From positions 92,728 through 156,727 of the forward strand of contig NW_025955053.1 of NCBI RefSeq assembly GCF_022376445.1: a DNA stretch of 64,000 nucleotides, read 5' to 3'. A program made the translations under genes and the position numbers. The notes beneath the pieces are model-generated. The model searched no databases. It was not told where the DNA came from and saw nothing but the letters and a program-made list of their open reading frames with translations. Shown in pieces: positions 48,501 to 59,670 of this stretch. Every line of letters begins with the position of its first letter. Position 1 is the first letter of the stretch. The stretch comes from Fomitopsis serialis (lineage: Eukaryota; Basidiomycota; Agaricomycetes; Polyporales; Fomitopsidaceae).

Positions 48501-51500
48501 TCCAGCCCAGATGCGTCAACCCCATGATAGCAGGATAGCACTCTCCTGTACGTGGTCCCGTAGTTGGCAAATGAACGAAGATTATCATAAAAACTCTTCG
48601 TCTCCATCATCTTCAGGCGTGCACGTATGTCGTTGATGGCCACTGGAGACGCATCTCCATCGAGTTCGCTTTCCATCGAGAGATAGCCTGTCGCATGTAC
48701 ACGATCGTACTACCGAGAAATGTGAACTTCTCTGGGGATGATGAGAAATGACGGACTCACAGTCGGTGGCCACGTATTGACAAAATCTGCCGCAGGTGCA
48801 CTGTGGACGCTCCACTGCGAATCTTCAAGTCTCACGTCAATGGGCGTCGGACGTTCGGACGAAAGCGACAGGACCGAGTGGAATTGTATGTTCCAGAGCT
48901 TCTTCGCGCCAAATTCGAGTGCCTGTGGGGTACCAGTCAGCCGATCTTCCCGAGCGATACAGAATGCGCATACCATTTCCAGGAATCCCGCTGCGGGCAT
49001 GATAGGTTCATTCTGTATGATGTGGTCCGCTAGCCCAGGATGCGTCTGTGTGTTGATTCGCAGTTGAGGGTAGTTCAATGGGCCATGACGCATCTGTCTT
49101 TGGCGGGTGATCTCAAATGTCGAAGCTGTATATGGGACCTCCTTCCGCGCGAATGGATATGGAGGTATGTTTGCACTTGCGTTCTCTGCCATACCAAACA
49201 GCACATCCATATTCACTCGCGAGTAGCCCGCGCAGACTAGTCGCCCGACACAGTCCAAGAGCTGCATCGGCTCGCCGACGCCTGCAGTCCTGGATCGTTT
49301 CATCGGGCTCAGTACTGTCGTACCGTGCCCCGAGATCGCGGTGATATACCCCGACAGGACGGGATGGGGGCCCAGCTCCACGAAAATCGACTGCGGGTGC
49401 CTAGTGTGAATGGCGTTTATAGCGGGCTCGAACATTACCGGCCCAAGCGTATTATCCCAGAAGTAGCGGGCGTCGTAGGGCGTGTTCAATATGCCGCCAG
49501 TAAGAGACGAGAACGTCTCCACTTTCGTCGGTACGACTGCGTACTTCTTGAACACCTCCCCAACCCGCTCCTCGTAATCTGCCTGGCAGATAGCCATCAT
49601 TGACGAGTGTACGGGTATCCGCGTTCGTAGCTGGGTCGCCAGAATACCAGCCGCCTTTGCCCGCGCCACTGCAGACGCGATGTGCTTTGCAGAACCGGAC
49701 AGTGTGATGGCGTTCGGAGCGTTGTAACAGCCAACCTCCAGGGCAGCGGGTCCCAGCTCCGCGACGACGTCAGCGATGGTTTCCTCAGCCAGCGCTGCAG
49801 AGCATGCTACAGCTGCCATAGCTCCATCGTGTCCCTCCAGTGCCTCCATCGCTCGGCCCCTTGCAATTGAGAGCTCGACTGTCATTGCCTTGGATGCCGC
49901 ACCCGACGCATACACGACGGCCGTCTCGCCTGCAGAGTGTCCGATCACTACATCCGGCTTGACGCCGATGAAAGCTAGAGCTTCCATGAGCGCAATTTGC
50001 AGGATCGTTAGCGCAGGTAAGGTAATGGAGATTGGCCAGACGTCTCCCAAGGTGTCAGGTACATCGGATTCGCCGAAGAGGCCCACGTCTGCGATAAGCG
50101 ACTTGCCAGTCACGCTTGCGTAGACTGCGTCGAGCTCCACCACAGTATCATGGAATGGAACGCATGTCCTGAATAGCTCGCGACCCACTGTACAATAATC
50201 AGCTTGGTCGGTGGCATAATTCAATGAACTTACTGTTCCAGTGTTGGGGGCCCTGCCCAGGGAACACAAACACGATCTCCGGTGCTGTTTTCGGGGTGAG
50301 AGCCGGCTCCGAGAAGCGAGGGGTTTGTCCGTCTGGAGTAACAGCATACGCTTTCCAGAGCATTGACCGCGCTCGCCGACCGAGTGCACGGTCCATGTCC
50401 TTGTGGTCCTGCTCCGCCGTGAGGGCCTTGAGTGATTCGCCGACAGCAGAAGCGGACCGTGGTGATAGGCCGCCTATGATCAAGAGCGACGGGATCACCG
50501 AACTCTGATACGCCCACAACTGCGGAGTGCCATCAACGTCGGGCGCGTGAGCTTCAATAACGCAGTGGCCGTTGGCGCCGCCAATACCGGAGCTCGACAT
50601 CGCGATGAGCGCACGGCCAGAAGGAGAGCGGATGCTAAGCTTCTCCGGAGTTACAGGAACGCGCATGTTATGCTCCGTCCACTTGATGGCAGGGTTCGGG
50701 ATGGTGCAGTTGACAGTGGGCGGGATCACACCATGCTCGATGATGTGGCAAACCTTGCATAGAGACGATAGGAATGCAGTGATCTCCGTGTGGCTACAGC
50801 AATGGTGAGTACCTTGATGATGTGCATGTCAATACGAGACGTACCCAATATTGCCCTTTACGCTGCCAACAAGCAGCTCATCATCTCTCCCAAACTGTAC
50901 ACCGACCCAGTTCGCCTCCGTGGGGTCCCCAGACGCAGTACCTAGGCGAGAGAGCGCGTGTCACGAAACAAATTCAGTGAAAAATACGGCAGATATACCT
51001 GTTGCGTGTAGCTCGACAAAGTCTATTTCTCGCGGAGACCGCTGCGCCTGAGCGAACGCACGTAACATAGCATTCTGCTGCGCCAATGCGACTGGTGCAT
51101 TCACGGGGGCCAGCGAGCCGGAAGAATTGATGCAGGTTCCGAGAATCTATGTATTTATGATGTCAGTGGAAGTCAAAGTCCGAGTCTACCGGCGGAGTGA
51201 CGCACTGTAGCATAAATCCTGTCTCGATCACGGAGCGCCGCGTCGAGAGGCTTGAGCACGATAGAGACGGCACCCTCACCTCGCCCGAATCTATAGGGTA
51301 ACCTCATGTGAGGAGACATTCATAACTGAAAGAATGAGCTTCACCCGTTGGCAGTTGCATCGAAAGGTTTGCATTTCCCGTCGGGAGACAGAATGCCGCC
51401 CTGTGTGTACAACAGCCACTCCGTGAACCTACGCAATACAGGTCAAATGTCCTGTCAGATTCGAGGAAGAATGTCCCTGTGCATGCTGACCTGTGGTTGA

Positions 51501-52281
51501 GCTGACAGCCGCCCACAACTGCCGCTTCGCACTCGCCATTCCGTAACGCTTGAACCCCGAGGTGGGTGGCATATAAGGTTGAGCTACATGCCGTATCAAG
51601 AGGCATAGTTGGACCGCGGAGATCGAGATGATACGAGACACGGTTCGCGACCATCGCTGGGCCGCCTGAAAACGCCCCGCGAGCTTCCACGTCATCCTGG
51701 TAGAGTGGGATTCAGAGAGTAGCGAGAACCTCTCACACTAAATCACTCACATGTCCGGATACGGAAAACATGTCATGAGCCACAGCAGACATGTAGCAGC
51801 CGACATCCCGACCTCTGTAGTCGATACTCGAGTCAAGTAAGGCTAGGAACGTCGTTTCTATGAGCTTTCTTGTGCCCAGGCTCATCAGCCTGGCATCCTT
51901 GCTCGTGATACCGAACTCGATCGGATCGAAGAGGCCTATGTCCTTGAGGAATGCGCCTGTATCGGCGCCCACCTGGCCGGAAGCGGTTCCCTTGAGACTG
52001 AAGCATTATGAATATAAGTGCCAAACAAAATATGATTGACAAGCTCACGTGTGCATGTTGAAGCGGTCTGCAGGCATCTTCTCGTACGCCTCTCCGCCTT
52101 GCAATAGGAAGTCATAAAACGAGTTGTAGTCCAAGTTCGACTCGCTCCAGTCACCACTCGGGAGTTCTGCAGCAATTCCAACCTGTACATAGAGCAAGGA
52201 TTTGCCTCAGTGGGACTTCGAGATCAAAGTATCTTTGTGATCACTCACAATGGCGATAGGAGGCGATTTGTTCGAAAACAT
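45519..52281 (-). CDS. Highly reducing polyketide synthase (KS-AT-DH-short ER-KR-ACP)
   Basis: Iterative type I synthase. The KS begins with SPPIAIVGIAAELPSGDW; active-site DTACSSTLYATH, then ELHATGTASGDPTE and GNIGHTE give the Cys-His-His set. The AT has FVFPGQGPQHW and GHSAGE. The DH has ADHIIQNEPIMPAAGF (catalytic His) and DYRLHPAILDAALQ (Asp). No methyltransferase block is seen. The ER region starts with GHVLVRVLGWSSN and ILVTHSDTGLGRVLCQL but only about 110 residues separate it from the KR (ILIGGIGGLG), so it is shortened and its cofactor loop is unlike the usual Gly-rich one. The KR keeps FSSVAG and the YxxxN pair across an intron. The C-terminal ACP has YGLDSLSAM. About a dozen introns. 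The ATG at 52281 is the first good start; an upstream small exon is possible. No thioesterase, so release must occur otherwise. Confidence 0.92.
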
Positions 52282-52960
52282 CCTAACAGCAATTTCCGAT
52301 GCGATCTCTGGTCTATGTGGAGTATCACTGCAGAGAATGCTCGTGAGCAGTGCTGAATGCCAATGAGTCGAGTATACTTATACTCTTGGTGTGAGGATCA
52401 TGTACTGCAGGGTGTGCTGACGAAGTGTACATTGTTGACGCAGGTCTCGCTGTATCAGTATCAAAGATCGACCGTCAAGCAACGTGAGATAAATGAGAAG
52501 ACCACAATCAAATGATTATTGATGGCGGAAAGCAAAAGATGATAGAAGCAGAACAGTTTGTCAGTCACTTCGTTTGATAGAACACTGCACACAGGCCGAC
52601 ATTCAGTGTCACCGACGTGACAGTTGTTTATGGCGTGCGTACCGCTCGCAATACGCGCAGTACGAGCATAAGTCCCCCGCGGTTCGCGGGCCAGGGGCGT
52701 GAGTACGCATGTCAAGATGACATATGTGATCCCGCTGGTTTATGTGCCAATTTCGCATGCGCCGAGGCACCCTCAGTAGGTGGCAGAAGCGGCACAGGTA
52801 TGGGAAAGCCTGGACACAATCCACTGGCATGATAGTTAGCAATGCACATACTCGGATCAGGGACTGGAATCTCGATTCACAGGCGGCGGAAATCAACCCT
52901 GTGCATAAGCCACACTCTTGCAGTCGGTCTACCCACAACATCTCAAGGAGCGACATCCGA
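52282..52960. other. Promoter region of the polyketide synthase
   Basis: About 680 bases upstream of the synthase, between it and the end of the transporter gene. It may contain a first non-coding or short coding exon of the synthase. Confidence 0.5.
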
Positions 52961-54898
52961 CTACACGTGCTGCGACCCTTTTGCTCGGGCGACCAGGCTC
53001 CGCGCTACGATTAAGCACGACGCCCCGGCAAACATGATAACCTGTAGGCCGTGATCAGCGCTCAACACCCGTGTCCAGCGGAACCAGCTGCCTGTCAGAA
53101 GCTCAATACAAGGGCACTCACCGAATTGAACACGATTGGCTTGTACCACCGGCCGCCCTCGTCGAAGAGCGCGCCAGCGATGGGTGTCCCAGTCAACATG
53201 GCAAACGACGTTACAAAATACCCGAGTCCAAGACGGATCCTGTTCTGAGATCAGCCGAGCCCGTGAAAGAGAGCATGGTTAAGATGACGCACCCGATCTC
53301 ATGCAGACCCTTGGCAAGCGTCGCCGCGCCGGAGCATAAGTGAGATCACTGCGAAAGAGGATGAGAGTAGGGTCAGAAGAAAAGGAGGAATGGACGCACT
53401 TGCTCCCGAGAAGAACCCATACAGAATCGAGAACACGATGACAGCCCCGGTGGATGTGACGCCGAACATGGCGAGTACGAGCGCGCTTGTGATGACTGCC
53501 ACAGGCGCGAGAACGTTGAACGGGCCGACGCGGTCTGCAAGCATGTTCGGAAGGGTGCGCCCGAAGATCGAGGCAGCATTGAGAATGGCGATCTGTATGA
53601 CAGTCACTTCTGGGAAGCGGACATATGGGGCCAAACCGAACTTACGGTATAGAACGCCAGCGTCCCGAGAGCCTGTGCAGGTTCACCCATAGCTGGAGGT
53701 AGAAATCTGGAATACCAAGGGTCGGTCAATTGAGGACACCGCAGAGGTCGTGCCTACTCACACGGGAAGAACATCCCCCAAAGTACGAGAAACAACCTGC
53801 GTAGCCGGCACCTCTCAGTACTCTAGTCTGCACGCACAAGTGAGGGCCACACAGGGACACGTACCCGAACGCAAATAACCAGTACGGCCCGTCCGTCTAA
53901 TTGCTTTCATGTCAGGTTTGGGCCCTGGTCCACGCTTCCTAGCGCTCGGTAAGCGAGTCGTCATTACCGCATTTGCTATGGCGAGCAGGCCGAGAGTAAG
54001 GAACGCGGTCGCACGTACTCCCCACGCGAAACCAGCACTGCCATTCACAAGCTTGTTCAGCATGATAGGGTAGATTAGACCGCCGACGCCAGAGCCTAGG
54101 GAAGAATGCCCTGCATCAGTGACCTTTGAACGTAGGAGAGTAAAGAGTTCGCCGGGGAGAGGCGAAAGTGCTCGAGGAACGCAAACGGCTCACCGGTCAT
54201 GACAATGCCCATTGCGAGCGAGCGGCGCACGCGCCAGTGATGCGTTTGCACAGACATAGCCGGGACAAGCATCAAGCCGCTCCCGATGCCCATGCCAATG
54301 CCCTGGGAGAGCACGAGTTGATAGTATTTGTGCGGATTCGCGAGTGAGAGCATGAACATGCTGCCAAGTTCTCGAATTATGAGTACGTAATCCTCGGAAA
54401 AGAGACTGGGATAGGCGCGTCAGACTACCAGACGTACCAGAATACGTAGAGAATGCTGCCGGAGCCTACGACATAATGGAAGTAACCTTGATCGAAGAAG
54501 AGTTTACCCGCAGGAAGGCCCACGACGACGACATGAAAATCAAGCGTCTCAATGACAGTAAGGCCATTGCGCGCGCACCTGTAAAGACCCAATCCAGCTG
54601 ATGTTCGACGCAGACGATGCGCCTACATATAGTCCTGAAACACCCCGAACGAGTTGGAGTAGCCGAAGGTGGTTGTGCAATCAGGAACCTTCACAATGGT
54701 CAGCGATAGAAGACGTGCACTATAAAGACAGAAAACGTACCCTCCGAGGACAGAGAGCCATGCCTGAAGACCGCCATCCGGGATGTTAATCGCTGGTGGC
54801 GCAGCTACAACTTCGATGACGACCGAACCGGGTGGCGTAGATTCGTCTTTCGTTGCTAGTTCAACCTCAGACAGTGGACCCATGGGCCTGTCAGACAT
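52961..54898 (-). CDS. MFS transporter, monocarboxylate permease-like
   Basis: Major facilitator protein of the fungal MCT-like group. ATG at 54898; a charged N-terminus leads to PDGGLQAWLSVLGG, a family landmark, then after an intron TTFGYSNSFGVFQDY. Further exons carry SQGIGMGIGSGLMLVPA, the FGRTLPNMLADRVGPFN loop with its Arg-Asp pattern, and GFFSGASASIPPFLLTL. About 12 helices are expected once some eight introns are removed. The last exon gives a hydrophobic VIMFAGASCLIVARSLV and stops at 52961-52963. It lies directly upstream of the polyketide synthase on the same strand and divergent from the enoyl reductase gene, so export or uptake of the pathway's product is a reasonable inference. 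Confidence 0.87.
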
Positions 54899-56354
54899 TG
54901 GTCTAAGCTGCGTAGGTATGATGCGTGACGGTAGTAGATAGGACCACTTGAGGCGTGCGCACGATTTATACAACACATAAGTCGAACGAGGCTCGAGCAG
55001 AAGTGGACCGGGAACGCCGGACGCTGTGCAAATACAAGACGCTTGCCGGCTTGTATGGCCTGCAACGGAGAGTACTCGAACCCTTAACTTAAGGTTCGAC
55101 AATGCGGTTGCTCAACTAAGTCTTCAGGAATTTGTGACAGGAGACTGTGACCGAGACATGCCGACATTACGGAAGAATTGAAGCGCGGATGAGGCTGTCC
55201 AGTAGATCTCTGCAGGGTGCCAGGAACGTATCAAGCACATCAGTATCGCGCATGCGGTACCATACACAGAAGACACTCACCAGTTCCACGCCAAAGACAC
55301 GCTTGCACACACTCGGCAGAGTGGTATTCTTGAGAGTGGCAGCCAAGACCTCCGCTGATGAGTCGATGCAGCCTCAAGTCCGCAGCGTGGTTCTGTGTCC
55401 TTGCATCTGGCTTGTGTGTCAGTGATTCAACTATGCCCTCAAGCAAAGCACGAATCAGTAGTCCATATCTGGACCCGGTACGTCTGTCAGATTTGGGGAA
55501 GTTCCAAACACTCACCAGGACGTATTCTATGATCATCATAAGGCCGATCTATTCCACTGCCATTTGATTCGTGTCACCGTGAGTGCAGCAGCCAAGAAGG
55601 ACCCGAATGGCAATGCTGGCTGCTGCTGGAAGTGAACCAAAATTTGTGGTCGATTGAGGTTCAAGGCAAGCTCGAGTTCAACGTTAACGCTGTCCTCAGC
55701 CACACCGGCAGATACCGGATGTCAAGTTTCCTTATATAATCTAACTGTCATCATGACTTACACGAGCGTAACAACCTAATAGTACCATACTTTGGCCATA
55801 CTCAAGGTTAAAGCTTAAAGGCGCAGTAAGTTGTCGCTACGTATACACCTCTGGGTCGAATTGACGAAGAGACAACGTAACAGATTGACACCTGGCTTCG
55901 TGTGTGAAGTACTGGTGCGCGGTTCAGGTTGTGCGGGCCCCCGGATGTGCCGAACATGTTCCCAACTGTGCATTCGTCCACGCTGTCACTCCTCGGCGCA
56001 GTGGGAGTTCGTGTGGTGAATCTGACCTCCTCCGGCTTCCTCCACACTATCGCCAGTCCGAGATATCGACTTGTGACTGACTAAGCCACCCGCCGCGGTC
56101 CAAGGGATTTGAAGTAATGGTATGTCACAGGCTCAGGGCTAGATGCGATATCCGTGCGTTGTCACACGCAGTACCTAGTAATACTGTAAGCTTACAACGG
56201 TGTGTACAGCGGCGGGGGAGGGATGAGCCCAATCATGGATCTGCCAACACTGATACATTGTTCAGGACGGATTAGTGCTTTTATGGCGCGGGACGCAGCC
56301 AAGTGGTAGCCCGTATCTCAGGCAATGGACGGACATACTCCCATCCCAGCCACG
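54899..56354. other. Divergent promoter region between transporter and enoyl reductase
   Basis: 1.45 kb between two divergent starts, without a supported gene. A likely place for shared regulation of the metabolite genes. A weak tRNA-like string near 55060-55125 was rejected. Confidence 0.5.
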
Positions 56355-57678
56355 ATGAAGGCCGTTGTTGTCCAGAAGGCAAGTCCCCATTCTGTCGAAT
56401 GTCGTCTCGAAAAAAGCTCAACCCCGTAACACCGCCAGGGAAAGAAGGCCGTTGTGCAGGACCACCCGGTCCCCACCCTCGGCGACGATGACATCCTCGT
56501 GAAGGTTGTCGCTGTCGCACAAAATCCGGCAGACTGGAGATGTAAGTCTTCAGTCCTCTACCTGCATGTCCGTCGCTGATCGGAATCTCATCCGTCGCCA
56601 GTCGTCGACGTTGTGCAGAATGCGGGGACGGTCCTCGGGTGCGACTGGTCTGGGCACGTCGTGCAGCAGGGCAAGAACGTCACATTTCCGGAGCTCGGCA
56701 TGCACGTCGCCGGTTTCGCGATGGGAGGTACTTATGTCGACGGCGGCGCGTACTCGGAGTACGTCAAGACCCCCGCGGTGCTTGCGTGGATCGTTCCGGA
56801 GGGGACTCTGAGCCATGAACAGGCTGCAACCGTCAGCGTGGGGTATGTCGTCTGTAGTTCATCATCCCCGGTGTGATTACGCAATTTCAGGCTTTTCACG
56901 GCAGTACAATGCTTGTACCATCCACAGCGTCTAGCGCTCGTAGAGCCACCGGAGAAGGCGGACGGCACCGAATGGGTATTCGTGCATGGGGAAGTTGTGC
57001 GTCTGACTGGTTAAATCGTTCTATCCCAGTACATTCCTGACTATGTTTTGTCAAGCTTCGGTGGGCCAATATACCATTCAGCTTGCACGCCTCTCAGGAT
57101 ACAAGGTTGTCACGACTGCGTCTCCCAAAAACTTCGACCTCGTCAAGGCTCTGGGGCAGATGCGGTGTATGACTACAAGAGCGCCGACGTCGTCGACGCC
57201 ATAAAAAAGGTGACGGAAAATGGCGTGCGCTATGCGGTTGACACTCAGAGCACGAAGGAGACCCAAGAGCTCTGTGCACGCTGCATGGGAGCCAACGGAG
57301 GGAAGCTCATCCTAATGTTCCCGCCGACGTTCAAGGCTAAGAAGCTCCGCAAAGACGTGGAATTCATCCGTGCGTATCTCAGTTGATTAGGCGGTGACTG
57401 AAGCACGCCGACTGACATCCAATGGGGTAGACACTTTGTTGTATACCGCGTTCGGCCGCCCTTTTTCGCTCGGTCCGCAGGCGAAGTACGCCGTGCAGCC
57501 CAATGACAAGGCGCAAATCGCGGCATTCATGAAGAAGATGCCCCAGCTCCTGCGCGATGATTGTATCGTGACGAATCGCATAAAGCTGTGGGAGGGCGGG
57601 CTGCAGGCGATACCCGAAGGTTTGCAGTACATGAGGGAAGGGAAAGTTAGTGCGGAGAAGATCGTTTACCATTTGTGA
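56355..57678 (+). CDS. Enoyl reductase of the LovC/ToxD type (MDR family), two G-run frame breaks
   Basis: Free-standing medium-chain reductase; relatives such as LovC reduce enoyl groups in trans for a partner polyketide synthase. ATG 56355; the first intron begins with GCAAGT, a GC-AG intron (56379-56440). Landmarks: VAVAQNPADW, VLGCDWSGHVV, HVAGFAMGG, GGAYSEYVKTPA, HEQAATVSVG, QYTIQLARLSGYKVV, ALG / ADAVYDYKS, FGRPFSLGPQAKYAV and the C-terminal YMREGKVSAEKIVYHL. Zinc ligands are absent, as in this subgroup. At 56988-56991 and 57153-57156 runs of four G replace the five needed to keep the frame. The other introns fit at about 56541-56601, 56842-56890, 56996-57056 and 57371-57430. TGA 57676-57678. 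Confidence 0.85.
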
Positions 57679-57916
57679 TCTGGATCCTGACCTGACAATA
57701 ATATTCACGATCTTGAATTGGGTAGAGATGACCGGGGCGTCAGATGTGCGGGGAACCTGCGGAAAGTGAAGGATGTGTCTACGTCCAGCTAAATTCGCAA
57801 TGTTTTACAATATCTTGAAGCGGTCCGTCGTAGCACCAGGGAGGTTACTGTCGGCATGTTTGCGCGCACTAGCGGAAACCCGTGCTCCGCTACGGACTGG
57901 AGGTTATCAATGATTG

Positions 57917-58110
57917 CATGCCAGTAGTGCTATGCGCGCTGAAGAGGTACGAAGGCCACTCCAAGTCAGCCGCCTCCTTCGGCCGCACGGGGAGTCAGCT
58001 TCAAAGCTATACTACACAACAGTCATATGCCAGTACTGCTGTGCGCGAAGACGTATACGTTGTACGCAAAGGCCACTCAGCCACCTCCCTTCGGGAGTCG
58101 GCTTCGTGGC
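57917..58110. repeat. Diverged tandem duplication, period about 108 bp
   Basis: The segment beginning TGCATGCCAGTAGTGCTATG (57915) and ending near 57992 recurs from 58025 with GCCAGTACTGCTGTGCGCG, then GGCCACTCAGCCACCTCC. Order and spacing of the blocks are kept. Confidence 0.7.
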
Positions 58111-58469
58111 CTCATCGAGCATTTTTCTGCTTGCAATAGTTTAGTCAACATTGATGTAAGTACGGATTCCATAGCACGTTTACGATCAAGTCGTCTTTTA
58201 TCCAAACTATGGCTAGTGCTAGTGAACGGGGCCAGGATGGGCACGGGTAGCACCGCGGGAGCGCAGGGCGCATACCGCACCCGCGACCCGCGACCTACGC
58301 ACCCATACCCTGCCCGGGTTCACCGCCGGTGTCGACAGTGGACCGCTGGTTGACTTACCTCGGCAGTATCTGCGCGGGTTTGGGCTTGTTGCCTGCACCC
58401 GCCGTCCTCCCCGTCCTCCGTCTTCGCCCCTCACGCGCCATCCTCACGCACTCCCGCCTGCTCGCTGTA

Positions 58470-59670
58470 CCCACGGCGCCCTCGTCGGCTGTGTTGGCAT
58501 GCGGGGCACCCTGTGCGTTCGCAGTCGGCGCATTGCGCATGCCCCGACCCTGCCATTCGCTCACGCTCGCGCAGTCCCTTCGTCGGCGGGGCTTGCGTGC
58601 TCGCCCTGCGAGTTCGCGGTCGCCATGCGTGTGTCATCGTCCGGTCGTGTGCCCGCTCGCCCGTCCACTCGTCTGCCTGCGTGCGCGTTCATCGGCCGTG
58701 TCTGCGTACTGGGCATTCGCCCTCCATGCTCGCGGTCGGTGTGCTGCGCGTGCGCCGGCCTGCCCAACAACGTCGCCGTTGCTGGTCTTTTGCTCAGCGC
58801 GTGGGGTCTGCCCACCATCCGCTCGCTCGCGTCCACACCCACTCGGTTCCGCACTCACCCTCCACCCATTCTCCTCCTGCTCGCCGCTATGCTCGCACCT
58901 GTGGTCCGCTCATCGGCCGCGCATGCACAGGGGACCTCTGCCCTGCGCGCTAGTGGTTGGTGGTGTTGCCGTGCGCCCACCGTCTACTCGCCCTTGCGCG
59001 TTCTTCGCTCACACGCGGCGGGTGGTCCGTTCATCGGTCGTGTTTGCGTGACGTGCATTCGCCCGGTGCGCTCTGACGTGCGCGCCGTCACCCGCCGTGC
59101 TTCACGTCGCCGCGCCCTGTGACTGCAGTCAGCGCGCTCGCTCGCGTGCGTCTGCACTCACCTTTCCCCGATGCCCTTCTTTAGCTCTCGCGCACACCAT
59201 CCGTTCGTCGGCTGTGTCTGCACGCAGGGCATTGGCCCTGCATGCTCGTGGTCGTTGTGCGTCTTGTGCCTGTACTGTTGAAGTTTGTGTTGCTGCACGT
59301 CACGCCCGCCAGCCCCTCGCTCTCGCCCTCGCTGTGCATGTCGTGGCCCACTTGTCTGCCCGCTCGCATGCCTGCGTTCGCCTTCGTCGGCCGCGTCTGC
59401 GTGCACTGGGTGTTCGCCACCACGCTCACGGGCGGCGGTGGACGTGTGCGCTGTCGCCTGCCGCCCGCCCGCTCTCTCGCCCGCCCGCTCTCCCGCCCGC
59501 CCGCTCGCTCTCCCGCCCATCCACTTGCTTGCACATCCGATTGCCCGTCCACGTGTGCCCACCTGCGCACCAGCTCGCCCGCCTGTCCACTGGCTCCATG
59601 CGCGTTCGTCGGCCGTGTCTGCGTGCTGGGCATTCGCCCGGCGCGCTCGCGCTCGGCGTGCGCATCGCGT
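58470..59670. repeat. GC-rich degenerate repeat field, about seven units
   Basis: A unit resembling GTTCGTCGGCCGTGTCTGCG followed by an approximate CTGGGCATTCGCCC recurs near 58475, 58688, 58907, 59030, 59208, 59384 and 59604, at steps of roughly 120-220 bases. All six frames stay open for long stretches, which creates many spurious ORFs. Pyrimidine/CG simple repeats of CGCCCGCT lie inside it at 59460-59520. Confidence 0.7.

Noticed and set aside
51430..51500. Possible frame break after the KS region of the polyketide synthase
   Set aside because: A 65-base intron from GTCAGC to CGTAG joins NHR to FTEWLLYTQGGILSPDG cleanly.
55060..55125. tRNA-like string on the minus strand (TTAGTTGAGCAAC, then GGGTTCGAG)
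   Set aside because: The A-box and B-box resemblance is partial; the T-arm and anticodon stems do not pair.
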